Notes: a model not told the origin generated them from the letters alone. 64,000 nt of DNA from G963663315 sp963668255 (GCA_965116595.1 OZ220708.1:62001-126000); one strand, 5' to 3'. Shown: positions 17,404-27,489, counted from the first letter of the stretch. Numbers and translations are program-made.

Positions 17404-18714
17404 TCAGGACAGCCGCTCCAGGCGTAACCGATTTATTTTTCCTTTCACAAAATCGAGCTTTCCCACTTTTTCCAGCGCGCTGTTCAAATTTCCCTCCAGG
17501 GTTTCCTGGGTCAGAATAATGATGTTGACATCTTCATCCGCCCGGCCACTGCCTTTTTGGACCACGGTATCAATACTGATATCGCTTTGTCCGAATATGG
17601 TTGCAATGGATGCCATCACCCCGGGTCGATTGATCACACACATTCGCAAATAGTAGGCAGTCTTGATATCTGACATATCGAGTATAGGCAAATCAATGAT
17701 CGAATCCGGCTGAAACGCAAGGTGCGGAACCCGGGATTCAGGGTCTGTGGTAATCATTCTGACCACGTCAATCAAATCAGCTACCACAGCAGAGGCGGTC
17801 GGTTCCGAACCGGCTCCCGCTCCATAATAAAGGGTCGGGCCAACCGCATCCGACTGCACCAGCACCGCATTCATCACACCATCTACATTAGCGATCAGTC
17901 GTCTCTCAGGGATCAGGGTCGGATGCACGCGCAATTCCACCCCCTTGTCTGTCTTTTTCGCTATTCCCAGGTGCTTGATGCGATAACCCAGTTCCTCGGC
18001 CCAGGCAATATCTTCCCCGGTAACGCCAGCAATACCCTCGATAAAGACCTTGTCGAACTGCAATGAAATCCCGAATGCGATGGATGCCAGGATAGTCAGT
18101 TTATGTGCAGCATCAATACCTTCAATGTCAAATGCCGGGTCCGCTTCTGCATAGCCCAGCGCCTGCGCTTCGGATAGCACGTCGTCAAAATCCCGGCTGC
18201 CTTGAGACATTTGCGACAGAATATAATTCGAAGTCCCATTGATTATTCCGGCAAGCCACTCTATCCGGTTTGCAGACAATCCTTCCCTGATCGACTTGAT
18301 GATCGGAATCCCGCCCGCCACCGCTGCCTCAAATGCTACCGTCAGCCCTTTGCATTGCGCTTTTTCGAACAGGGAATTGCCGTGGGTCGCGATCAGTTCC
18401 TTGTTGGCGGTCACAAGATGCTTGCCATTATCGAGCGATTGCAATGCCGCATCCAGAATGACACCGCCCCCGCCCGCCACTTCAACCACCACCTGAATAT
18501 CCGGATGATTGACTATTTCCGAAATATCTTCAGTCAGATGGATCCCGGTTGTATCAACGTCTCTTGGCTTTGATAGGTCACGGACTGCGGCAGCAATGAT
18601 TTTGATTTCCCTGCCGGCGCGACGGGAAATCTCTTCGGCATTACGTTGAAGCACAAGAAGTGTGCCGCTCCCTACAGTACCCAGTCCAATCAGACCAATA
18701 TTTACAGCATTCAT
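17404..18714 (-). CDS. hom: Homoserine dehydrogenase
   Basis: Monofunctional enzyme of 436 residues that reduces aspartate semialdehyde to homoserine for threonine and methionine. N-terminal NAD(P) motif GLIGLGTVGSG, catalytic region ANKELIATHG and GIINGTSNYILSQM, and a C-terminal ACT domain (AYYLRMCVINRPGVMASIATIFG) likely sensing threonine. No aspartokinase domain is fused. Transcription is divergent from the Mth938-like gene. Confidence 0.95.
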   Translation of the reverse strand: MNAVNIGLIGLGTVGSGTLLVLQRNAEEISRRAGREIKIIAAAVRDLSKPRDVDTTGIHLTEDISEIVNHPDIQVVVEVAGGGGVILDAALQSLDNGKHLVTANKELIATHGNSLFEKAQCKGLTVAFEAAVAGGIPIIKSIREGLSANRIEWLAGIINGTSNYILSQMSQGSRDFDDVLSEAQALGYAEADPAFDIEGIDAAHKLTILASIAFGISLQFDKVFIEGIAGVTGEDIAWAEELGYRIKHLGIAKKTDKGVELRVHPTLIPERRLIANVDGVMNAVLVQSDAVGPTLYYGAGAGSEPTASAVVADLIDVVRMITTDPESRVPHLAFQPDSIIDLPILDMSDIKTAYYLRMCVINRPGVMASIATIFGQSDISIDTVVQKGSGRADEDVNIIILTQETLEGNLNSALEKVGKLDFVKGKINRLRLERLS

Positions 18715-18788
18715 TGTTAATGAATTATAATTGTTGGTGAAGTGAAGGTTTTAACCGATATCACCAATTCAATGAAACTCCAGATTCA

Positions 18789-19166
18789 ATGAAACTTCAT
18801 CTTAGCAATCCCAACGAAAATCACCTGATAAAAAGCTGTGAAAAACGCGGGGAAAACTATGAAATCAGGATCGGCGACACCCTTTATACGAGTAGTCTGA
18901 TAATAACATCTGAAAAACTCGAAGTGTGGCCCGTAAACCATGTTTCTGATCTCCAGACAGCAGATTTTTCCCGACTGGCCGGGTTCAACAGCGAAGTCAT
19001 CATCCTTGGAACCCGGTCCATGTTGACCTTCCCGGACCCGCGTCTGACCCGACCGCTGATTGAACTTGGAATCGGCCTCGAGGTGATGGATACGCCAGCG
19101 GCCTGTCGGACCTGGAATATACTGTTGGCTGATGGACGAAACGCCACCGCTGGACTGATTTTATGA
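18789..19166 (+). CDS. Mth938-like domain protein (DUF498, Xcc1710 type)
   Basis: A 125-residue single-domain protein of the Mth938/NDUFAF3-like family. Landmarks are the GxRYxI-like start, LIITSEKLEVWPV, the central VIILGTRSMLTFP and the C-terminal GIGLEVMDTPAACRTWNILLADGR. The bacterial function is not established; the mitochondrial relative helps assemble complex I. The ATG at 18789 sits in a 17-base tandem duplication, and the copy starting at 18772 leads to a stop after six codons. Confidence 0.85.
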   Translation: MKLHLSNPNENHLIKSCEKRGENYEIRIGDTLYTSSLIITSEKLEVWPVNHVSDLQTADFSRLAGFNSEVIILGTRSMLTFPDPRLTRPLIELGIGLEVMDTPAACRTWNILLADGRNATAGLIL

Positions 19167-19275
19167 AATACCATCATATCAATAAAATTTTATTAAATAA
19201 TCGTAAACTTGCGGAACTATATCCCCTGTTTGCTTTCTATCAGACAGGTAATCAATCAACACAACACTTAACATC

Positions 19276-20466
19276 ATGAAACGTATTCTTTTATTGGTCG
19301 TAATACTGGCGGCCACTTTGGCTGTAGTCAAATTTGCAAACAGCCAGACAAGTTCCGAATCTGCAGGTAAATCATCTGAAGTGACGGCATCCACCGCCGT
19401 TGTACCCTCTTCAGGTAAATCAGGGGCGGCAGTGGCCACATTTGCCGGCGGGTGCTTCTGGTGCATTGAATCCACTTTCGAAAAACTGGACGGGGTCAGC
19501 GAGGCCGTATCCGGATTCAGTGGCGGTCAAACTGAAAACCCGACCTATTATGAAGTGACCAAGGGCGACACGGGACATACCGAAACGGTACAGATATATT
19601 ATGACCCTGAAGTGATTTCCTACGAGGAATTGTTATTCCGCTTCTGGCGCGATATCGACCCCACGGATTCCAAAGGGCAGTTTGTCGACCGCGGGGATCA
19701 TTATCGACCCGCCATTTTTTACCATAATGAAGAGGAAAAACAGTTAGCGCTTGCATCCTTGGAGAATCTCGATCAGTCAAAGCGTTTCAACAATCCGGTC
19801 GCGGTAGAAATCGTCCCGTTTGACAAATTCTACAAGGCGGAAAGTTATCATCAGAATTATCACGTCACAAACTCGCTTCGTTACAAGCTTTATCGAAAAG
19901 GTTCAGGCAGGGACCGGTTCCTGGAAAAAGTATGGGGTGACGATCTCTATGCCAAATTTGAAAAACCCGACGAGATTTTGGATTCCGGTGCGCCAGAAAG
20001 TGAAAACCAGTCGAACCCGGAAACGACTTATGTCAAACCCGATGACGACACGTTGCAGCAGACCCTGACTCCCTTGCAATATCAGGTTACCCAGCACGAA
20101 GCCACCGAACCCCCTTTCCGAAATGAATACTGGGATAACAAGGCCGAAGGAATTTATGTGGATGTGGTTACCGGGGAGCCCCTGTTTTCATCAACGACAA
20201 AATATAAGTCCGGTACGGGATGGCCCAGTTTCTGGGAGCCGATCGATGAACACTTCATCGTCAAGGCCACAGATTACAAATTGATATATCCCCGAACAGA
20301 GTTAAAGAGCAAATATGGTGGATCCCATCTTGGGCATCTGTTCAAGGATGGCCCGGCGCCCACCGGACTGCGCTACTGTATCAATTCCGCTGCATTGAAG
20401 TTCGTCGAGAAGAGTCAAATGGTGGATCAGGGATACACACAATATCTGGCGCTGTTCGAGAAATAG
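19276..20466 (+). CDS. msrAB: Fused peptide methionine sulfoxide reductase MsrA-MsrB
   Basis: Repairs both S- and R-methionine sulfoxide. An N-terminal hydrophobic segment (RILLLVVILAATLAVV) indicates export or membrane anchoring, so the site of action is probably the periplasm. The MsrA domain has the catalytic GGCFWCIES near residue 61 and the GHTETVQIYYDP and YHQNY segments. The MsrB domain has SGTGWPSFWEP, GSHLGHLFKDGPAPTGLRYCINSAAL with the catalytic Cys. The MsrB zinc CxxC pairs are not seen, as in zinc-free variants. Confidence 0.95.
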   Translation: MKRILLLVVILAATLAVVKFANSQTSSESAGKSSEVTASTAVVPSSGKSGAAVATFAGGCFWCIESTFEKLDGVSEAVSGFSGGQTENPTYYEVTKGDTGHTETVQIYYDPEVISYEELLFRFWRDIDPTDSKGQFVDRGDHYRPAIFYHNEEEKQLALASLENLDQSKRFNNPVAVEIVPFDKFYKAESYHQNYHVTNSLRYKLYRKGSGRDRFLEKVWGDDLYAKFEKPDEILDSGAPESENQSNPETTYVKPDDDTLQQTLTPLQYQVTQHEATEPPFRNEYWDNKAEGIYVDVVTGEPLFSSTTKYKSGTGWPSFWEPIDEHFIVKATDYKLIYPRTELKSKYGGSHLGHLFKDGPAPTGLRYCINSAALKFVEKSQMVDQGYTQYLALFEK

Positions 20467-20521
20467 CGCGGGGAATCGGATCCGTGGATTCCCGGCGTAA
20501 AGGGGCGGGGAGTCGGTGATA

Positions 20522-21289
20522 TCATCTGCGCTGGCGAATCACCTCGAACAGAAAGATTCCGGTTGCAACTGAAACATTGAGGCTCGATACATTCCCGGAC
20601 ATTGGAATATTCACCAGCCAGTCACATTTTTCACGGGTGAGCCGTCGCAAGCCCTTGCCTTCGGCTCCTATTACAACAACTACTTTTCCAGTGTATTCAC
20701 ACTGATACAATGAGCAGGCGCCTTTGTCTGTCGCTCCATATACCCAGAATCCGCTGTTTTGCAATTTATCGAGGGTATTGACCAGATTAGGTACATGAAA
20801 AATATCCAGGTGTCCGACGGCTCCCGAGGAAACCTTGTGCACAGTCTGATTAATCCTGCATGCACCGTCCCTGGGCAAAATTACAGCGTCGACACCCGCA
20901 CATTCTGCGGTTCTCAAACAGGCGCCCAGATTATGTGGATCCTGGATCTGGTCAAGCGCCAGAATCAGACTGTGTTCAGTCTGCCTGGCAATGATCTCTT
21001 CCAGTGTACGACTGGGTGCAGGGTTGACTTGACCGATCAGCGCAATCACGCCCTGGTGATTGCCTGGTTGATTACCCTGGCAAGCCAACTGATTCAATTC
21101 CTGTCTGCCCTGTAATCGAATCGGGATGCCCGATTTCATTGCCAGTGCGCGAACTGTATCAATGCGCTGGCCTGACTTTCCACGGTCTATCCGAATTTCA
21201 AGGATTTGAGCCGGATTGCGATTGATAATGGCCTCCACCGCATGAAAACCGAATACAATTTTTCCTGGCTGTCTGTTTTCAGCGCTCAT
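20522..21289 (-). CDS. rlmB: 23S rRNA (guanosine-2'-O)-methyltransferase RlmB
   Basis: SPOUT/TrmH enzyme of 255 residues that methylates G2251. N-terminal substrate-binding domain (FGFHAVEAIINRNP), then the knot motifs NLGACLRTAECAG, VVVIGAEGKGLRRL and SSLNVSVATGIFLFEV. It lies downstream of rnr on the same strand with an 18-base gap, the conserved rnr-rlmB operon. A weak hairpin GGGAATC/GATTCCC at 20471-20493 separates it from msrAB. Confidence 0.95.
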   Translation of the reverse strand: MSAENRQPGKIVFGFHAVEAIINRNPAQILEIRIDRGKSGQRIDTVRALAMKSGIPIRLQGRQELNQLACQGNQPGNHQGVIALIGQVNPAPSRTLEEIIARQTEHSLILALDQIQDPHNLGACLRTAECAGVDAVILPRDGACRINQTVHKVSSGAVGHLDIFHVPNLVNTLDKLQNSGFWVYGATDKGACSLYQCEYTGKVVVVIGAEGKGLRRLTREKCDWLVNIPMSGNVSSLNVSVATGIFLFEVIRQRR

Positions 21290-21307
21290 CGATCAAAGGC
21301 TGCCTGA

Positions 21308-23323
21308 TTACCTTTTATTGGAACGATTCCTGTTTTTACTCTTTGCCTTGTTCCCTGCTTGCCTGGCGCTTCCTGATTTTCCGGTTTTTATATTGGATTG
21401 TTCAGCAGGAACCAATCCGAAATTAATCTTTGCCTGATCCATGTCAACCTGTGCTACCGACACCCTGACCTTGTCCCCCAACCTGAAACGCTGACCGTCA
21501 TGCTCGCCTTCCAGCTGGATTCGGACAGGGTCATAATGATAAAAATCATTTCCCAATTCGCTGACATGCACCAGGCCATCAACGAAGATCTGATCCAGTT
21601 GTACAAATATGCCAAACTCCTTTACCCCGGAGATCGTACCACCAAATTCCTCTCCGACCCGCTCCAGCATGAACTCAGCCTTCAACCAGGCGATCACATC
21701 ATAAGATGCGTTATCAGCCCTGCGTTCGGTGAAAGAACATTGCTCACCAATCCGGTCGAAGCCGACCCCGGCTGGGGCGACGATTTTAGTGCTTGAGTCG
21801 GAAATAACCTGCTTGATCCGTCGATGCACCACCAGGTCGGCATAGCGGCGAATCGGTGAAGTAAAATGGGTATAGATCGGAAATGACAATGCAAAGTGTC
21901 CGGTTTGTTCAGTGCTGTATACCGCCTGACTCAGACTTCTAAGCAGCACTGATTGAACGACGCCTGCGATATCGCTGCGTCCGGCGATGCTGTCGACCAG
22001 GATAGCATAATCACGGGCCTTGGGATCATCCCCTCCTCCCAGGGTCAATCCCAGCCCACCAAGAAAACGTTTCAGGTCGGCAAGTCCATCAATGTCCGGT
22101 CCATTGTGATTGCGATAGACTGAATCGTTCCGGTAATGAATTTGAAGGTATTTGGCAGCACTTACATTCGCGGCCAGCATGCATTCTTCAATCAGCCTGT
22201 GCGCTTCTTTTCGTGATCTCGCTGTGATCCGGCTGATTCTCTTTTTATCATCAAATTCGATGAACGGCTCAGGGATTTCGAAATCAATTGACTCCCGTCG
22301 GGAACGCAGAACCCGATATAACGAGTAGAGCCGGTCCAGATGCGGCACAATCTCTTTCCATTGTTCGCGCCTGGTTTGATCCTTGTCCGAGACGATGGCA
22401 TTAACAATCCCGTAGGTTAACCGGGCCCTGGACTGCATCGTGGCCGGGTAAAACCGGTAATCCGTGATTTCCCCGCGGCGGCTTATGCTCATGTCACACA
22501 CCATGCAAAAGCGATCTTCTCCAGGGTTCAGGGAACAAATCCCGTTGGACAATTCCAAAGGCAACATCGGAATTACCCGGTTCGGGAAATAGACCGAATT
22601 GCCGCGGTTGAACGCTTCCCGGTCAAGTGCGCTATCTGCTCGGACATAGTGGCTTACGTCCGCAATTGCGACAATGAGCCGCCAGCCCCGATTAATTGAC
22701 TCGCAATAAACCGCATCATCAAAATCCCTCGAATCTTCACCGTCAATGGTGACCAGAGGCAAGTGCCGAATATCAACGCGACGGGAATCGTGTTGTACGA
22801 ATTTCAGGGAATCTCCCAATGCCGCTATCTCCATATTCGTCTCTTCGCTCCAGACATGCGGTATTTCGTGCTTGCGAATCGCAATTTCAGTTTCCATGCC
22901 GGGCGCCAGATCCCTGCCGACGACTTCAATCACTTCACCGACAGCATTATAATGCTCTATCGGATGATGTGTTATCCGCACAACCACGACATCCCCTTCG
23001 TCGGCACCGTTGAATTTCCCTTTGGCAACGGAAATATCCCTGGCAAAGCGACTGTCATCCGGTTCAACGATTCCGATCCCGCTTTCTTTGAAAAAATGAC
23101 CGACAATTTCCCGGCCGGTTGTCTGCAGCACTTCAACGATGGAAGCCTCTTCACGCCCCCGGTAGTTGACCCTTCGCGCCCGCACCCGGTCACCGTGCAG
23201 TACTTTCCTCATCTGTCGGTCGTGCAGATACAGTTCTTCTCCACCCTGATCCGGGCGGACAAAACCAAAGCCATTTGCATGGCCGATCACCGTCCCCGTA
23301 ACCTCACCCGTATTATCCATCAC
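21308..23323 (-). CDS. rnr: Ribonuclease R, short form without the N-terminal wHTH
   Basis: 3'-5' exoribonuclease of 671 residues. The protein begins directly with a cold-shock domain (GTVIGHANGFGFVRPD), followed by the RNB domain with catalytic aspartates in TIDGEDSRDFDDAVYC, an S1 domain (FGGTISGVKEFGIFVQL) and a lysine/arginine-rich tail. E. coli RNase R has about 80 more N-terminal residues forming a winged helix; here an in-frame stop lies a few codons upstream, so the truncation is genuine in this sequence. Start is GTG at 23323 or ATG at 23320, with GGAG just upstream. Confidence 0.93.
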   Translation of the reverse strand: MMDNTGEVTGTVIGHANGFGFVRPDQGGEELYLHDRQMRKVLHGDRVRARRVNYRGREEASIVEVLQTTGREIVGHFFKESGIGIVEPDDSRFARDISVAKGKFNGADEGDVVVVRITHHPIEHYNAVGEVIEVVGRDLAPGMETEIAIRKHEIPHVWSEETNMEIAALGDSLKFVQHDSRRVDIRHLPLVTIDGEDSRDFDDAVYCESINRGWRLIVAIADVSHYVRADSALDREAFNRGNSVYFPNRVIPMLPLELSNGICSLNPGEDRFCMVCDMSISRRGEITDYRFYPATMQSRARLTYGIVNAIVSDKDQTRREQWKEIVPHLDRLYSLYRVLRSRRESIDFEIPEPFIEFDDKKRISRITARSRKEAHRLIEECMLAANVSAAKYLQIHYRNDSVYRNHNGPDIDGLADLKRFLGGLGLTLGGGDDPKARDYAILVDSIAGRSDIAGVVQSVLLRSLSQAVYSTEQTGHFALSFPIYTHFTSPIRRYADLVVHRRIKQVISDSSTKIVAPAGVGFDRIGEQCSFTERRADNASYDVIAWLKAEFMLERVGEEFGGTISGVKEFGIFVQLDQIFVDGLVHVSELGNDFYHYDPVRIQLEGEHDGQRFRLGDKVRVSVAQVDMDQAKINFGLVPAEQSNIKTGKSGSARQAGNKAKSKNRNRSNKR

Positions 23324-23397
23324 TCCATATATTTTATTGTTCAGTATCTGTTCCTGTTCCGTTTTGTAAGGCGCTAGTATAGATTGGTTTTTCTTTG

Positions 23398-23435
23398 TAT
23401 AGCATTAAAACTATTAATTAGTAAGATATGCTATA
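23398..23435. promoter_or_regulatory. Nested inverted repeat in the rnr-pntA divergent gap
   Basis: TATAGCAT (23398-23405) and ATGCTATA (23428-23435) are perfect 8-base arms, with ACTA and TAGT as inner arms around TTAAT. No T run follows. The position between divergent genes suggests an operator, but no regulator is visible nearby. Confidence 0.4.
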
Positions 23436-23538
23436 AGGCGATATATTCGGCGATGGAAATAGTGCCGGTTGCCGCCGACCCGGTTCACCCAGCCAGTCGT
23501 AACCATTAAACCCGATGATATTGTAAACGTTTAAACCG

Positions 23539-25110
23539 ATGAAAATAGGGGTACCGAAAGAAATTTACGAAAACGAATGCCGGGTGGCATGTACGCCGAC
23601 GGAAACAGCCAACCTGTCCGCCCTCGGTTTTTCGGTTCTGATTGAAAATGGAGCCGGACTTGCTGCCGGATTCAGCAACCGGTCCTATATAGACAGCGGC
23701 GCTGAAATTTTAGATTCGGCCCGGGATTTATGGGCCAGGGCCGACATAATCTGCAAGGTGCGGGCGCCACAACATCATCCGGTTGACGATGCCAGTGAAG
23801 TGGATTGGCTAACCAGCGATAAAACGCTGATCTGTTTCATCTGGCCCGGTCAAAATCCCGCCCTGATGGAGCAATTGAGCGCCTCGGGCGCCACCGTGCT
23901 GGCAATGGATGCGGTACCCCGAATTTCCCGGGCACAACAAATGGATGCCCTGTCGTCGATGTCGAATATCACAGGGTATCGCGCCGTGATCGAAGCGGCC
24001 CAGCATTTCGGACGATTCTTTACCGGGCAGATTACCGCAGCCGGCAAGGTTGACCCTGCCAGAGTATTGATCATCGGCGCCGGTGTAGCCGGCCTTGCCG
24101 CGATTGGTACTGCTGTCAGCCTGGGAGCCATCGTCCGTGCTTTTGATACCCGTCTGGAAGTAAAGGAGCAGATCGAAAGTCTGAATGCCACGTTCCTTGA
24201 ACTGGATTTTGACGAGGACGGCAGCGGAACGGGGGGGTACGCCAAAGTCATGAGTGATGAATTCATCAAGGCGGAGATGGCTCTCTTTATGGAACAAGCG
24301 AAGGATGTGGATATCATCATCACCACTGCGTTAATCCCGGGAAAACCTGCCCCGAAACTGATTACCCGGGAAATGGTGGACAACATGAAACCCGGAAGTG
24401 TAGTTGTTGATCTTGCCGCTGAACAGGGCGGCAACTGCGAATATACCTTAGCGGGCGATGTAATCAGGGTCAATGACGTGTCGATCATCGGTTATACCGA
24501 CCTTCCGAGTCGAATGGCGGCACAGTCCAGTCAATTATATGCAACCAATATTCGCTACCTGATCACCGACCTCACACCGAACAGGGATGGTGTCATCGAC
24601 ATCAATATGGAAGATCAGGTTATCCGGGGAACGACAGTGGCGCATCAGGGAGAAATCACATGGCCGCCTCCCGTGGCGCCCCCTCCGAGCCCGCCGGATC
24701 AAAAACCCGTCACCACCGGGACCATATCAACTGATTCTGAACTTCCGCAACACGTGCGGCCGAAACACCGCGCAGCGATAACCCTGGCTGGCATGGCGGC
24801 GGGGGTACTGGCTATTCTGGGACTGGGTTCAGTGGCTCCGGTAGAATTCATGAGCCATTTCATCGTATTCGTTCTAGCATGTTTTGTCGGTTGGCAGGTG
24901 GTCTGGAATGTCACCCCTGCCCTGCATACCCCCCTGATGAGTGTAACCAATGCCATCAGTGGAATAATCGTGATCGGCGCGATTCTGCAAATTGACTCTT
25001 CATCCATGCTGGGGGTCGGACTTGCCATTGCGGCTGTGACTATTGCTTCCATTAATATCGCGGGTGGATTTCTGGTCACCCAACGTATGCTCAACATGTT
25101 TCGCAAGTAA
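23539..25110 (+). CDS. pntA: NAD(P) transhydrogenase subunit alpha
   Basis: Full-length fused alpha subunit of 523 residues: NAD-binding domain I (MKIGVPKEIYENECRVACTP, then GAGVAGLAAIGTAVSLGA), a proline-rich linker near residue 375 (PPPVAPPPSPPDQ) and four C-terminal membrane helices. With PntB it couples proton entry to NADPH formation. A perfect palindrome TAAACGTTTA lies at 23524-23533, and no clear Shine-Dalgarno is seen. Confidence 0.96.
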   Translation: MKIGVPKEIYENECRVACTPTETANLSALGFSVLIENGAGLAAGFSNRSYIDSGAEILDSARDLWARADIICKVRAPQHHPVDDASEVDWLTSDKTLICFIWPGQNPALMEQLSASGATVLAMDAVPRISRAQQMDALSSMSNITGYRAVIEAAQHFGRFFTGQITAAGKVDPARVLIIGAGVAGLAAIGTAVSLGAIVRAFDTRLEVKEQIESLNATFLELDFDEDGSGTGGYAKVMSDEFIKAEMALFMEQAKDVDIIITTALIPGKPAPKLITREMVDNMKPGSVVVDLAAEQGGNCEYTLAGDVIRVNDVSIIGYTDLPSRMAAQSSQLYATNIRYLITDLTPNRDGVIDINMEDQVIRGTTVAHQGEITWPPPVAPPPSPPDQKPVTTGTISTDSELPQHVRPKHRAAITLAGMAAGVLAILGLGSVAPVEFMSHFIVFVLACFVGWQVVWNVTPALHTPLMSVTNAISGIIVIGAILQIDSSSMLGVGLAIAAVTIASINIAGGFLVTQRMLNMFRK

Positions 25111-25121
25111 AGCAATCGTTA

Positions 25122-26510
25122 ATGAGCAGTAATATCATTCCAGCAGCCTATATTGTAGCAAGTATCCTGTTTATCCTGAGCCTCGGTGGATTAAGCAGCC
25201 AGCAAAGCGCGCAAAGAGGGAATCTTTATGGCATCGCCGGCATGTGTATTGCCATTGTCGCCACCTTGTTCAATGACTCGATATCGAGCTATGACCTGCT
25301 TGCTGGCGCGATGGCCGTGGGCGCGATTATCGGCACAGTTCTTGCACTGAGAATCCAGATGACGTCGATGCCAGAACTGGTTGCGATTCTCCACAGCTTT
25401 GTCGGTCTGGCAGCCGTTTTTGTTGGTTTTTCAAACTACATGGAAAGCCAGATCCACTCTACCAGTGTGGCCAAAACCATCCATGAAATTGAAATATACC
25501 TGGGTGTCCTGATTGGCGCCGTGACGTTTACCGGTTCTGTAATCGCTTTTGGCAAACTCAGTGGCATGATTGGCAGCCGCCCATTGACCCTGCCTGGACG
25601 TCATCTTGTAAATCTCGGACTTCTACTCGCCTGCATTTATCTCGGATTTGAGTTCATTCAGGCGGGAACCACTGAATCAGGATTAACTCCATTGGTCATA
25701 ATGACTATCCTCGCCTTTGTGTTTGGCATACACATGGTAGCAGCCATCGGTGGCGCTGATATGCCGGTTGTGATTTCGATGTTGAACAGTTATTCCGGTT
25801 GGGCTGCGGCTGCAACCGGGTTCATGCTTTCAAATGATTTACTGATCGTTACAGGCGCCCTGGTAGGATCAAGCGGAGCCATATTGAGTTATATCATGTG
25901 CCGCGCCATGAACAGGAAATTCCTGAATGTTATCTCCGGAGGATTCGGGGTGTCAGGCTCCACAGAGACAGCCGCACACATTGACGGCGAAGTCATTCCT
26001 GTTTCTGCATCGGAAACCGGGCAATTACTCTCTGACATTCAATCGCTGGTAGTTGTTCCTGGCTACGGCATGGCGGTTGCTCATGCCCAACACCTGGTGG
26101 CGGAACTGACCAGCAAACTCAGAACCAGGAACGTAGAGGTATCGTTCGGGATACATCCGGTTGCCGGACGCATGCCCGGTCACATGAATGTGTTGCTGGC
26201 TGAAGCCAAGGTTCCATACGACATTGTGTTCGAAATGGATGAAATTAACGCGCAACTTCCAAAAACAGATGTTGTACTGGTGATTGGCGCCAACGATATC
26301 GTCAATCCTTCAGCGATCGAATCTCCTGACAGCCCTATTGCAGGCATGCCGGTGATTGAGGTCTGGAATGCGAAAACCGTAATCATTTTGAAGCGAAGCA
26401 TGGCGAGTGGATATGCAGGTATTGAAAATCCCCTGTTTTATAAAGCCAATAGTCGAATGCTGTTTGGAGATGCCCGGGAAAGTATCCAATCGCTGGCGCA
26501 CGAACTTTAG
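25122..26510 (+). CDS. pntB: NAD(P) transhydrogenase subunit beta
   Basis: 462 residues: about eight to nine membrane helices, then the NADP-binding domain III with VVPGYGMAVAHAQH, GIHPVAGRMPGHMNVLLAEA and VIGANDIVNPSA. It starts 11 bases after pntA and ends with the typical KRSMASGYAGIENPLF segment. Forms the inner-membrane proton-translocating complex with PntA. Confidence 0.97.
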   Translation: MSSNIIPAAYIVASILFILSLGGLSSQQSAQRGNLYGIAGMCIAIVATLFNDSISSYDLLAGAMAVGAIIGTVLALRIQMTSMPELVAILHSFVGLAAVFVGFSNYMESQIHSTSVAKTIHEIEIYLGVLIGAVTFTGSVIAFGKLSGMIGSRPLTLPGRHLVNLGLLLACIYLGFEFIQAGTTESGLTPLVIMTILAFVFGIHMVAAIGGADMPVVISMLNSYSGWAAAATGFMLSNDLLIVTGALVGSSGAILSYIMCRAMNRKFLNVISGGFGVSGSTETAAHIDGEVIPVSASETGQLLSDIQSLVVVPGYGMAVAHAQHLVAELTSKLRTRNVEVSFGIHPVAGRMPGHMNVLLAEAKVPYDIVFEMDEINAQLPKTDVVLVIGANDIVNPSAIESPDSPIAGMPVIEVWNAKTVIILKRSMASGYAGIENPLFYKANSRMLFGDARESIQSLAHEL

Positions 26511-26596
26511 TCCCGGCCAGGCATAAGGGATAACGCCCTTCCAATTGAGTTATAATTCCCGACCCGATTTTTACCCGATTTTATTGGACCCAAGGT

Positions 26597-27475
26597 ATGA
26601 CAACCAAACTCAAACTGGGCATTCCGAAAGGAAGTCTTGAAGATGCGACAAAAGAACTGTTTGCACAGGCCGGATGGAACATCAATACAAAATCCCGCAA
26701 TTACTTCCCGTCAATCGATGACCCTGAAATCACCTGCTCCCTGGTGCGCTCACAGGAAATGGGGAGTTACATCACCAATGGCGTTCTTGATGCCGGATTG
26801 ACAGGACAGGACTGGTTGGCTGAAACCGATGCAGATGTGGAAATCATGTCTCATCTGGTTTATTCAAAAGCATCCGATCAACCCTGCCGCTGGGTTCTGA
26901 TTGTAAAGAATGACTCCCCGATTCAATCCATTGAAGACCTTCGGGGTAAACGTATTTCGACTGAACTGGTCAATTTTACAAAACGATATCTGGAAGAAAG
27001 AAATATCGATGCAACCGTTGAATTTTCCTGGGGTACGACTGAAGCCAAGGTCGTCGAAGGGTTGGCCGATGCCGCAGTGGAAATCACCGAAACCGGCAGC
27101 ACTATCAAGGCGCATGGGCTGCGCATCGTCTGTGACCTGATGGAAACACATACCGTGTTTATCGCTAACAGGACCGCACTTGAAGATCCCTGGAAGAAAA
27201 CAAAAATCGAACAGATAGCGCTGCTGCTCAAAAGCGCATTGATGGCGCGTGAAAAGGTACTGCTGAAAATGAATGTCCCCGGTGACCGGATTGATCAACT
27301 TGTCAAACAATTACCCAGTTTGCACGCACCCACTATCAACGAGTTGTATGATGACAACTGGCTCGCAGTAGAAACGGTAATCAGTAAAAAAGAGGTAAGA
27401 AAAATCATCCCCACACTCAAGGCCGCAGGAGCCGAAGGCATCCTTGAGTTCGAGTTAAGAAAAATGGTGGTGTAG
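26597..27475 (+). CDS. hisG: ATP phosphoribosyltransferase, long form HisG
   Basis: First enzyme of histidine synthesis. The 292-residue length and the extra C-terminal ACT-like domain (KIEQIALLLKSALMAREKV to the end) mark the hexameric long form that is feedback-inhibited by histidine and does not need HisZ. The PRPP-binding stretch WGTTEAKVVEGLADAAVEITETGST is clear. It stands alone, away from other his genes. TATAAT at 26551-26556 is a possible -10 box 40 bases upstream, with no good -35. Confidence 0.93.
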   Translation: MTTKLKLGIPKGSLEDATKELFAQAGWNINTKSRNYFPSIDDPEITCSLVRSQEMGSYITNGVLDAGLTGQDWLAETDADVEIMSHLVYSKASDQPCRWVLIVKNDSPIQSIEDLRGKRISTELVNFTKRYLEERNIDATVEFSWGTTEAKVVEGLADAAVEITETGSTIKAHGLRIVCDLMETHTVFIANRTALEDPWKKTKIEQIALLLKSALMAREKVLLKMNVPGDRIDQLVKQLPSLHAPTINELYDDNWLAVETVISKKEVRKIIPTLKAAGAEGILEFELRKMVV

Positions 27476-27489
27476 GTACAGATACAGTT

